A stretch of 57,236 bases of DNA from contig JAGHVC010000049.1 of the NCBI GenBank assembly GCA_018064505.1, forward strand, positions 1 through 57,236, read 5' to 3'. Each line of letters begins with the position of its first letter. Within the stretch, counting starts at the first letter, position 1. Positions 51,214 through 57,236 of the stretch are shown one piece after another. The position numbers were made by a program, and so were the translations under genes. The DNA comes from Candidatus Minthosoma caballi. GTDB lineage: Bacteria; Bacteroidota; Bacteroidia; Bacteroidales; Bacteroidaceae. Below the pieces are notes generated by a model. The model was given only the letters and a program-made list of their open reading frames with translations, was not told the DNA's origin and ran no database searches.

Positions 51214-53067
51214 TTATTTCTTTAAGTCATTAACCTTTGTTTTAAGCATATTCAGACACTCATTAAGTCTTTGCCATTGAACTCTTTCCTCTGCATGCGT
51301 ATTCCACGCCTGTTCAAGTTCACCTCTTGCCTCCATTTGTTGATTATACAAATCACACAAAGCATCACAACGAGTACCACAAATTGTCTGCAACAATCCT
51401 GTCATTCTATTATAATCGTAGATAGACATCTCGTAACCATCTTTTCTGAATAAGTGTTCCTCAAAATGAGGGATGCCTGCTACAGTTTCACAATCATTTG
51501 ATAGGTTTCGGATAGCAGTATTGTAACTATTCACGAGATTATTACTAATATTCAACAATCTGTCGGCTTCTTTTTTTGCATCCACTACATCTTGTTCCTG
51601 TGCATTTGTCCAAGATTGAACAGCGTCAATCAATGTTTCCAGATAATTATCTTTTGCTGAATCTCTTCCCACTGATTTTATAGGATTCATGATATCAGCC
51701 AAAGGAGCCTTTGATGAGAACCTGATAAAGCCCTTGACCGTTAACCCTGCCTCAGAAAGAGTTTTGCGAATTAAGCTTTCAACTTTATCAACTTCCGATG
51801 TTGCTTTAGTATCAACCTTATTGATGATAACATACAAAGGTTTATGAAGATGTTGCTTTATCAAATTAATAGAAGCTCTATTTACTGTTCCTGCATTAAC
51901 ATCAAACACCCAGAACAAAGCGTCACATTCGTTAATTACTCCGATGGTACGCTCTGCATCTTCTTTGTCATTAGAATTAAATCCTGGTGTATCCAAAATG
52001 CTAAGAGATTGGAGATTAGGATTCTTATACTTCATAACAAAGTATTGAATCAAAGAAGACATCCCTTGTACTTGATCTAATACTTCTTTGTTTACACGCT
52101 TAAAGGTTTTTTCATCAAGATTTTTCAGTTGGTTATCTGGTGTGAAAAATTGATATATAGTCCCAACACCACCTGAAATATATGTAGGGATTGCGGTAGT
52201 CGCTTTTGTGCTTACAGGAAGTAGCGGAACATTAGGATCATCCTGAGAAAGGATACGGTTTACGATTGAAGTTTTACCAGCAGAGAATTCGCCTACAAAA
52301 GCAATCGAAGTCTTACCCTTTATCCAGTCCTTTTTGGCTGTGGCAACCCAACTTTTCAGACCATCTCCAAACAAAGCCTCTTTTGCATCTTCTTTTAAGT
52401 TATAAATACCACATACTGTTTCTTGTAATTCCGTAGTGATAAAATCTGACAAACCATCAATCTTTGGATACAATTTTGCGATAGATGCATCACTTGATTG
52501 CTTTGCAGTAAGAATCTCCTGAACGAAAGTCAAAGATTCCATCTTTAGATTAAGTTCATTGATTTTATCATTTAATTCTTCTCTTGCCTTTTCTAATTCT
52601 TCTGATACTACTTTGTAGTTCTTATTTATCTTATCTAATTCATCTTGTAGTCCTTTTGCTTCAACGTCTTTTGTCTTAAGCTTCTTCTTAGCACTGTCAA
52701 GATCATCCTCCATTTCTTCAAGATCATCTTCAAGATTCTTAATTTTCTTCTTCAACTTGTCAGTTTCTGCTAACTGCGTTTTTAACGACTCATCTACTTT
52801 GCCATCCAAAGCAGCTTGCAACTGTTTGTTTAGATTTTCCACTTTGGAATTAGCTTCATCAAGTGCAGACTGTTGCTTTTTCTTTAATGATTCTATTTCC
52901 GCTTTATATGATTCTATCTGCTTCAAATATTCAGCGGACTTGTCTCCACTTTTGCCTTTTTCCTGCACTGATGTTGAAGGAGTTCTTTTTGTTCCTCCAA
53001 ATAACTTTGCCAAAACAATGCCTACGACAAAAGCCAAAATTATATATACGATTGTCATTGTATCCAT
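51214..53067 (-). CDS. Membrane-anchored coiled-coil GTPase (dynamin-like)
   Basis: The 617-residue protein has an N-terminal transmembrane helix (about 5-22), a long coiled coil (about 45-180), then a GTPase domain. G1 GEFSAGKT is at 259-266, followed by a switch I Thr, G3 DTPGFNS at 359-365 and G4 NKVD at 416-419. A helical C-terminus follows (about 470-617). The GxFSxGKT G1 form is that of dynamin-like proteins. The order anchor, coiled coil, GTPase is unusual for a dynamin, which normally has the GTPase first. The short coiled-coil protein encoded upstream looks like a relative of the N-terminal part. Start-to-stop spacings of 3 and 6 bases with both neighbours point to one transcript. 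Confidence 0.88.
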   Translation of the reverse strand: MDTMTIVYIILAFVVGIVLAKLFGGTKRTPSTSVQEKGKSGDKSAEYLKQIESYKAEIESLKKKQQSALDEANSKVENLNKQLQAALDGKVDESLKTQLAETDKLKKKIKNLEDDLEEMEDDLDSAKKKLKTKDVEAKGLQDELDKINKNYKVVSEELEKAREELNDKINELNLKMESLTFVQEILTAKQSSDASIAKLYPKIDGLSDFITTELQETVCGIYNLKEDAKEALFGDGLKSWVATAKKDWIKGKTSIAFVGEFSAGKTSIVNRILSQDDPNVPLLPVSTKATTAIPTYISGGVGTIYQFFTPDNQLKNLDEKTFKRVNKEVLDQVQGMSSLIQYFVMKYKNPNLQSLSILDTPGFNSNDKEDAERTIGVINECDALFWVFDVNAGTVNRASINLIKQHLHKPLYVIINKVDTKATSEVDKVESLIRKTLSEAGLTVKGFIRFSSKAPLADIMNPIKSVGRDSAKDNYLETLIDAVQSWTNAQEQDVVDAKKEADRLLNISNNLVNSYNTAIRNLSNDCETVAGIPHFEEHLFRKDGYEMSIYDYNRMTGLLQTICGTRCDALCDLYNQQMEARGELEQAWNTHAEERVQWQRLNECLNMLKTKVNDLKK

Positions 53068-53073
53068 AACCCA

Positions 53074-53457
53074 TTAATTATTTGCCAGTTTTGCCTCATA
53101 AGAAGCACAAATTTCTTTATATTCTGATATCTTACGCATTAAGTCTTCGTTTTGTGCAGTAAGTTTTTTAATCTTAGCCTTTGCATCAGCGAGATCGTCT
53201 TCCAAATCATCCAGATCATCACCAGATGTCTTTGAAGCACGACGCAACTTATCATTCTCTGATAACAAGTCTTCAATCTGACGCTCTGCATCCTTGTATC
53301 TTTTACGAAGCTGTTCGTTTTCGTCACTCAATGCATCAAGTTCTTTTTCTGATTTTGACTGAGCTTTATTATTGTTTCCTACACGCCCCTTAAGGAATGC
53401 TCCTCCTGCGGCACCAGCAATTAAACCTGCTAATAATTCTAACATATTGAATTTCAT
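53074..53457 (-). CDS. Short membrane-anchored coiled-coil protein
   Basis: The 127-residue protein has an N-terminal hydrophobic, Gly/Ala-rich segment (LLAGLIAGAAGGAFL, about 7-21), probably a membrane anchor, and then a continuous charged coiled coil to the C-terminus. Its DDLDDLEDDLADAKAKIKKL stretch resembles the coiled coil of the next gene (LEDDLEEMEDDLDSAKKKL). The two may pair through their coiled coils; that is inference. It lies 2 bases after the first GTPase gene and 6 bases before the membrane-anchored GTPase. Confidence 0.82.
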   Translation of the reverse strand: MKFNMLELLAGLIAGAAGGAFLKGRVGNNNKAQSKSEKELDALSDENEQLRKRYKDAERQIEDLLSENDKLRRASKTSGDDLDDLEDDLADAKAKIKKLTAQNEDLMRKISEYKEICASYEAKLANN

Positions 53458-53459
53458 AA

Positions 53460-55175
53460 TTAGATTGTTAATAATTCATTTTTATAGTCTCGAAGTATTT
53501 CCATGCGTTTATTAAACTCCTGTACTTTATCATGTCTCGCCTGTTTCATACTTTCAAGAATATTAGTCATTTCTTCTACAGAAGAAGATGCTTCACGCCT
53601 TAAATCTTCCCTTACAGTTTGTTTCAACAATGAGGATATGTTATTTACAGACATCTTAAATTCAGGAAGAAGTGTTCCATCCAAATAGTTATGAATGGCT
53701 CTGCGACGCTGAGGTTTTCCTGCATATTGCTCTGTAAAGTAACCAACAACACTCTCAACAATTCCCTTTCCTCCAATAGGATTCTGAGACGAAGCAGAAT
53801 TCGTTACTGTTGAAACTACCTTATCTCCATCAAATAATACATCAGAAGCTGTATCTGCAGCATCAAACAAAGCAGATCCTCCAGCTACTGCACCTCCTGC
53901 ATAAGCAGCTGCAGCAACAGCAGCCACTTTAACTCCTGTCGCTATCCAACCATCATATTCATGACCCACTTGATTTAGGTTCAAGTTATAGCTTAATCCA
54001 TCAACAGAATAGGCGGACAAATCCATCTCGGCTATCGAACGCAAATCTATGGCTCCGTCAGATGTTCTTACTTCCATCGCTTTTTTGCTAATACATTCCT
54101 TAACAGCTGTCTTAAATTCATTGATAAAAAGACTGGAAGTTGTATTTATAGCTGAGACCGCCTCTGCATCAAAATTTGTACTTTTACCTACAACCAGTGT
54201 ATCAAGACGTTCAAATACCCTATCTTCAAAGTTTCTTACTGTATTGCGTTCTATCTCTTCAATATCACTTTGAATACTTTCGATAAGACTATCAATATTG
54301 CGATTTAACTTTTTCAATTCATATTGTTGTCTGCGTATAGCCTCGTCTGCATCCTTATCAGAAGCAGAAGCTGCCAACAGATCATCAATACGCTTTAACA
54401 TTTCATCTGCAATATTCTTCAACCTTTGTGCATTAACCTTTGCAAGTATTTCATTCTTTGACTTTTGTATGTCCTCAAACAAACAATATAATTCATTAAG
54501 GTTACCTTTTGTTGCAGAAACACAAGCAATATTTTCAATAGGTAATTGAGTGTTATTGCTTATATACTCTTTTGCTGCCACAATCTCACTCTCAGCCTTT
54601 GTGTCACTTTTTGTCAACACAATGTATATCGGACGTTTTGAAAGAGATATTGTTTTAATGAAATCTGTTATCGAACGTGTTATCTGTTGATTGATGTCAG
54701 AAACCAGAAGAATTGCATCTGCATGAGGCATGAAATCAACTAATGTCTGTTTATGGCGTGGATCAGGAGAAGATAATCCCGGAGTATCAACGAGAATCGT
54801 CGAAGAAGGAACTTTATTAGAAGTATCATAAACCTCAACAACTGTTGCGTCTGCAAGAATCTCGTTCTTTAATTCTGCAATATCTGACACTTCCGTAATC
54901 GTTCCATCACCATTCATAACTTTTGCATGACACACATCACATCCAAAATGTATTTCATAAATAGTTGCAGTTGTTGGCTTTGTTGCAGTTTCAAGCTTTT
55001 TGCTATCAGTCAACGCATTTATCAAAGTAGTCTTTCCTGAACTAAATTCACCTACTAATGGTAATACGAGAGGACAATTTGCAGATTCTCTCTTTTGTGA
55101 TATTATCTTTAGGTCCTTACATAAATCGGCAAAACCTAAATCTTCGGCAATCTGAAGTATTTTATAGCTGTCCAT
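53460..55175 (-). CDS. Dynamin-like GTPase (first GTPase gene of the operon)
   Basis: The 571-residue protein has an N-terminal dynamin-type GTPase: G1 GEFSSGKTT (42-50), G2 Thr residues near 66-69 in KPTTAT, G3 DTPGLSS (130-136) and G4 TKSD (188-191). A helical, coiled-coil region (about 235-330) follows. Near 412-450 is an Ala/Gly-rich hydrophobic stretch (VAAVAAAAYAGGAVAGG) that could be a membrane-insertion paddle, and a helical C-terminus returns to form a stalk. This is the full bacterial dynamin-like layout (GTPase, stalk, paddle). It follows the DUF6140 gene by 2 bases. Confidence 0.9.
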   Translation of the reverse strand: MDSYKILQIAEDLGFADLCKDLKIISQKRESANCPLVLPLVGEFSSGKTTLINALTDSKKLETATKPTTATIYEIHFGCDVCHAKVMNGDGTITEVSDIAELKNEILADATVVEVYDTSNKVPSSTILVDTPGLSSPDPRHKQTLVDFMPHADAILLVSDINQQITRSITDFIKTISLSKRPIYIVLTKSDTKAESEIVAAKEYISNNTQLPIENIACVSATKGNLNELYCLFEDIQKSKNEILAKVNAQRLKNIADEMLKRIDDLLAASASDKDADEAIRRQQYELKKLNRNIDSLIESIQSDIEEIERNTVRNFEDRVFERLDTLVVGKSTNFDAEAVSAINTTSSLFINEFKTAVKECISKKAMEVRTSDGAIDLRSIAEMDLSAYSVDGLSYNLNLNQVGHEYDGWIATGVKVAAVAAAAYAGGAVAGGSALFDAADTASDVLFDGDKVVSTVTNSASSQNPIGGKGIVESVVGYFTEQYAGKPQRRRAIHNYLDGTLLPEFKMSVNNISSLLKQTVREDLRREASSSVEEMTNILESMKQARHDKVQEFNKRMEILRDYKNELLTI

Positions 55176-55177
55176 AT

Positions 55178-55399
55178 TTATCCAATTCTATTAACTTCCA
55201 AATCTACATTATTCAATGCTCCTGCTTTCTTTATATCAATACCATAGATACGATAGAAAGCATCGACAACAGCCTGTCCGCCATTTGTGGTGACAGGATT
55301 GGACATAGAGTTACTTACTACTTGAACCGACATACCTGGTTCAAGACGGATTCCGTTGGAATTCTTGGTGCGTTTCACGCTGACTTGAAATAGTGGCAT
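55178..55399 (-). CDS. Small DUF6140-like protein, first gene of the dynamin operon
   Basis: The 73-residue product begins MPLFQVSVKRTKNSNGIRLEPGM; this pattern with a following SVQVVSNS and YGIDIKKAG matches my memory of DUF6140 proteins of Bacteroidales, small beta-rich proteins without known function. It is preceded by an exceptionally good Shine-Dalgarno sequence for this phylum (AGGAGG, 55407-55412, 7 bases from the ATG) and a structured leader. The strong ribosome binding site suggests it is made in larger amounts than the GTPases that follow. Confidence 0.75.
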   Translation of the reverse strand: MPLFQVSVKRTKNSNGIRLEPGMSVQVVSNSMSNPVTTNGGQAVVDAFYRIYGIDIKKAGALNNVDLEVNRIG

Positions 55400-55406
55400 A
55401 ATATTT

Positions 55407-55412
55407 CCTCCT
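55407..55412 (-). promoter_or_regulatory. Strong Shine-Dalgarno sequence of the dynamin operon
   Basis: AGGAGG on the minus strand, 7 bases before the ATG at 55399. Most other genes in the window lack such a site. Confidence 0.6.
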
Positions 55413-55479
55413 ATTCGTTAAGGTCGTGCTTACTCTGTCTCCAATTTCAGCGGTTAGTGTTGGTATTAGGGAAGAAGAA

Positions 55480-55559
55480 AGGCGTGGAGACTTCTTGCTA
55501 AGTAATGGGAGGTATCGCCAAACACCTTGTAAGTCTTAACAAAAAGAATACCCACGCCT
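55480..55559 (-). ncRNA. Structured leader RNA element, possibly 5S-rRNA-like
   Basis: On the minus strand AGGCGTGG (55552-55559) pairs with CCACGCCT (55480-55487). AGACTT (55531-55536) pairs with AAGTCT (55488-55493), which directly abuts the first stem. AGGTGT (55522-55527) pairs with ATACCT (55510-55515) around the loop TTGGCG. The nested fold lies in the untranslated leader, about 80 bases before the DUF6140 ATG. The AAGGTG-TTTGGCGA and ACCTC-CCATT words recall loops of 5S rRNA, but helices IV and V of 5S are missing. It could be a cis-regulatory element or a decayed 5S-like copy. Confidence 0.45.
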
Positions 55560-55776
55560 GCGAAGTTTATAAGGACATGGGTATTACTAAACAATAACAC
55601 ATATATTTATATATAAATGCAATGTTCATACTCATGGGTATAAACAACACAGAAGAGCGGTAAATTCCTTTCATCCTACTTACTGGTGGCTAAATTGGCA
55701 ATTTTCCCCATTAAGGACAAAGCAATTACGCTTTCTATTTACATCGCAAGGCTGTCAGACGGTCCTCACGACATTG

Positions 55777-55784
55777 CAAAGATA
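55777..55784 (-). promoter_or_regulatory. -7 box (TATCTTTG) of the dynamin/ACP operon
   Basis: An exact -7 match on the minus strand, giving a leader of about 370 bases before the DUF6140 ATG. The -33 region is weak. The words TGGGTAT/ATACCCA recur four times in the leader region (near 55551, 55578, 55635 and 55816). Apart from these and the element at 55480-55559, the gap 55400-55877 holds no gene I can support. Confidence 0.45.
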
Positions 55785-55877
55785 AGAAATCTTATTGAAA
55801 GCACGCTCATGGCGGTGGGTATTTTTTTGTTGTAGCAACCATTTTTTATGTTTTGGCATTGATTCTATCGCAAAAAG

Positions 55878-56087
55878 TCAGGTTTGGGCTTTCCAAATTT
55901 TTTTGTAGATATAAGGAGGGCCAAAGATTCCCCAGAATGTCATGCTATCTACAGGATATGTGTGCATGCTTCCACATTTAGGACATTGGACTGGTGCAAT
56001 GATGGCGCAAGCATACCACTCTGCTGCTACGCCTTCAAAATGTTCGCCACAGTTGTCACACTTGAAATTTGTTGTTCCACAAACCAT
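55878..56087 (-). CDS. Small zinc-ribbon protein
   Basis: The 69-residue protein has two CxxC knuckles (C10-x2-C13 and C35-x2-C38), a classic zinc ribbon, with the second in VQCPKCGSMHTYP. The C-terminus is aromatic and Pro-rich (MTFWGIFGPPYIYKKIW). It is probably a cytoplasmic zinc-binding protein; nucleic acid or protein binding is possible but not shown. It lies upstream of the dynamin operon with its own -7 box (TATCTTTG, 56146-56153), 58 bases from the ATG. Confidence 0.75.
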   Translation of the reverse strand: MVCGTTNFKCDNCGEHFEGVAAEWYACAIIAPVQCPKCGSMHTYPVDSMTFWGIFGPPYIYKKIWKAQT

Positions 56088-56145
56088 GTTGTTTGATGTT
56101 TATATTTATACTATGTACGAAAATGATATTGATACAATTTCTCGA

Positions 56146-56153
56146 CAAAGATA
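56146..56153 (-). promoter_or_regulatory. -7 box (TATCTTTG) for the zinc-ribbon gene
   Basis: An exact consensus match on the minus strand, 58 bases upstream of the ATG at 56087. Confidence 0.45.
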
Positions 56154-56286
56154 ACAAGAGAAAAGAAACAACACAGTAAGACGACATAAGTTTTTCTCAG
56201 CAAAAAGGCATAAATGCTTGTTTAATGTACAGGAATACAAAACATGAACAGAAAACACAGGCATGCCTTTATCCTCGAAAGCTTTG

Positions 56287-56389
56287 GTGTCAACTTTTTC
56301 AGAGCTAACCGCGAGGTACTGTCAACTAAATCAGGACGCATTCAAGGCAAGTGTCAACCTGAGCAGTATTAACTAAAGAATGTGTCAAC
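56287..56389. repeat. Anchor-word repeat with about 32-base period
   Basis: GTGTCAAC or CTGTCAAC occurs at 56287, 56319, 56351 and 56382, spaced 32, 32 and 31 bases, with little conservation between the anchors. No reading frame or known element explains it. Confidence 0.5.
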
Positions 56390-56451
56390 CACTAAACCAG
56401 TACCATACAACTTACTTATAAGGCAACCTCTTATGTCCTTTATTCCCTTAT

Positions 56452-56566
56452 TGTGAATATTGCTATTCAAGCGGTATGAATACTAGCATTCGTACGGAGT
56501 GACTAATCGTATTCACTTGGCGTGAATAACAGTATTCAGTTAAAGCGAATTATGTGAATGGATGAA
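56452..56566. repeat. Third 23-base tandem array, with dyad units
   Basis: Units start at 56452, 56475, 56498, 56521 and 56544, exactly 23 bases each. The first four share GTGAATA-type and TATTCA-type words that are complementary to each other, so each unit is a small dyad (GTGAATA...TATTCA). The array lies in the 1011-base gap between the zinc-ribbon gene and the gene at the window end. No credible gene lies in this gap. Confidence 0.75.
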
Positions 56567-56638
56567 GACCACTTATCAATGTTTGTGGAGACAAGTGTCG
56601 CGCTCTCACATTCTCAGCAAAAATGAATTCACTCTAAA

Positions 56639-56791
56639 ACTCTTCACTCTTCATAATTGCAATCTAATCATTTGAATGACAATTTATTGGGTGCATGAAG
56701 AGTGCTATTCAACTCTTCATGCACTCTTCTTATTTCTAAGAGGATGAATATCAGCATGTTTCCACCTGTCCATGAAGAGTGAAGAGTGTTT
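56639..56791. repeat. Nested inverted repeats built from the word TGAAGAGTG
   Basis: An inner perfect 13-bp inverted repeat (GTGCATGAAGAGT 56691-56703, ACTCTTCATGCAC 56712-56724) with an 8-base loop is flanked by an outer pair, AACTCTTCACTCTTCAT (56639-56655) and ATGAAGAGTGAAGAGTG (56772-56788). The whole could form a cruciform or a large RNA hairpin. Confidence 0.6.
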
Positions 56792-56842
56792 TTCTTTTCG
56801 TCTCGGTTTCAACATTGTAATGTCAACTGCAAGGAAATTTAA

Positions 56843-56999
56843 AACACTCATCACTCGTCACGGATGTATGTTAGTCGACTGAAATTCTGTGCATTATGGA
56901 TGTGATGAGTGTGTGATGAGTCAAAAAGCACTCATCACATATTTAACATTCTAATATTCACACATTTAAGTAGTGCTTGTGATGAGTGACGAGTGTTTC
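56843..56999. repeat. Inverted repeats built from the word GTGATGAGT
   Basis: Copies of ACTCATCAC or a close variant (56846-56860 and 56930-56938) face copies of GTGATGAGT (56901-56909, 56912-56920 and 56979-56987). The outer members extend to AACACTCATCACTCGTCAC and GTGATGAGTGACGAGTGTT. The layout is like the neighbouring TGAAGAGTG family. Confidence 0.55.
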
Positions 57000-57035
57000 A
57001 ATAATTTCTTCTTGATAAAGAGACTTGGAACAAAA

Positions 57036-57068
57036 AATCTCCTGCAATCATGAAGATTACAGGAGATT
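57036..57068 (-). terminator. Terminator of the gene at the window end
   Basis: AATCTCCTGCAATC (57036-57049) pairs with GATTACAGGAGATT (57055-57068) with one mismatch and a 5-base loop; on the minus strand it is followed by TTTTTTG. It lies 31 bases after the stop codon at 57099. Confidence 0.65.
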
Positions 57069-57098
57069 ATTTATTGTAAATATCTGAAAAGCCAGAAA

Positions 57099-57236
57099 TT
57101 ACTTCTTGTTGAGAGCGAGGTCAACATTAACGGCACAAGCAACAGAGCAACCTACCATTGGGTTGTTACCGATGCCGAGGAAGCCCATCATCTCAACGTG
57201 TGCAGGAACTGATGAAGAACCAGCGAACTGAGCGTC
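57099..57236 (-). CDS. C-terminal part of an unrecognised protein, 5' end cut by window edge
   Basis: The last 45 codons of a leftward gene are present, ending in a TAA at 57099-57101. The fragment is Gly-, Met- and Val-rich (VEMMGFLGIGNNPMVGCSVA), with two Cys and a Lys-Lys end. Codons such as GGT, GTT and AAC are those of a highly expressed gene, and a proper terminator follows, so the gene is real. I cannot name the family from this fragment. Confidence 0.75.
   Translation of the reverse strand, partial: DAQFAGSSSVPAHVEMMGFLGIGNNPMVGCSVACAVNVDLALNKK

Noticed and set aside
55480-55559. Genuine 5S rRNA gene
   Set aside because: Only parts of the loop A-C region resemble 5S rRNA; the length is about 80 rather than 110 bases, two helices are missing, and no 16S/23S genes are near.
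42000-57098. Integrative element or prophage with defined ends
   Set aside because: The region is accessory in character, but I found no integrase, relaxase, transposase, phage structural gene, tRNA or flanking direct repeats to mark ends.

Overview
The window looks like chromosomal DNA of a Bacteroidales bacterium, probably Prevotella or a close relative. Reasons: many genes are preceded by the Bacteroidetes -7 box TAnnTTTG, often with a TTTG -33 box 19-20 bases upstream; Shine-Dalgarno sequences are mostly absent; and the gene set includes a DUF5103 type IX secretion plug protein, DUF4301, NspC, a two-domain RelA-like synthetase and DHHW proteins. Genus and species cannot be fixed from the sequence alone. 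I saw no rRNA or tRNA gene, no CRISPR array and no prophage.

Bases 1-42,000 are mostly housekeeping or core accessory genes in short operons. In order they are: a secreted protein cut by the window edge, a Cof-type HAD phosphatase, a UvrD/PcrA helicase, carboxynorspermidine decarboxylase, a zinc-ribbon membrane protein and neighbours, a DUF3298 lipoprotein, a leftward operon (nitroreductase, DUF2520 protein, KdsC-like phosphatase, Maf), MltG, a four-module GH43 glycosidase, a leftward run (tandem-ATPase ABC protein, YqiA-like esterase, uridine kinase), the T9SS plug protein coupled to an amidase-like exported enzyme, a YgiQ radical SAM protein, RlmH, a RelA-like ppGpp synthetase, DUF4301, RsmG and an MBL hydrolase. 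A probable surface-glycan O-acylation cluster follows (SGNH esterase, MBOAT acyltransferase, two tandem DHHW proteins, a lipoprotein). Then come a PBP4-type carboxypeptidase, an MFS transporter and a type-B carboxylesterase.

Bases 42,000-57,000 are an accessory, defence-island-like region with many signs of gain and decay. It holds a type II restriction-modification locus (intact C5 methyltransferase, an intact endonuclease candidate, and a third gene broken by a nonsense codon and an 8-base homopolymer frameshift). Next is an orphan 460-residue protein, then a RelE-like toxin gene with an in-frame stop beside its putative partner. Duplicated gene-end fossils flank that pair, and a truncated ATPase gene sits behind an intact promoter. 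The main feature is a leftward operon of seven genes (55399 to 47525): DUF6140, a dynamin-like GTPase, a membrane coiled-coil protein, a membrane-anchored coiled-coil GTPase, a third dynamin-like GTPase, a protein carrying a C-terminal acyl carrier protein domain, and a small protein. It has a long structured leader and an unusually good Shine-Dalgarno sequence. I consider it the best candidate for an undescribed system, possibly in membrane remodelling or anti-phage defence; that function is inference.

Several intergenic regions carry degenerate tandem arrays with a strict 23-base period (1197-1403, 13196-13310 continuing as 21-base units to 13401, and 56452-56566). Since 23 is not a multiple of three they are not coding repeats, and no standard feature class explains them.
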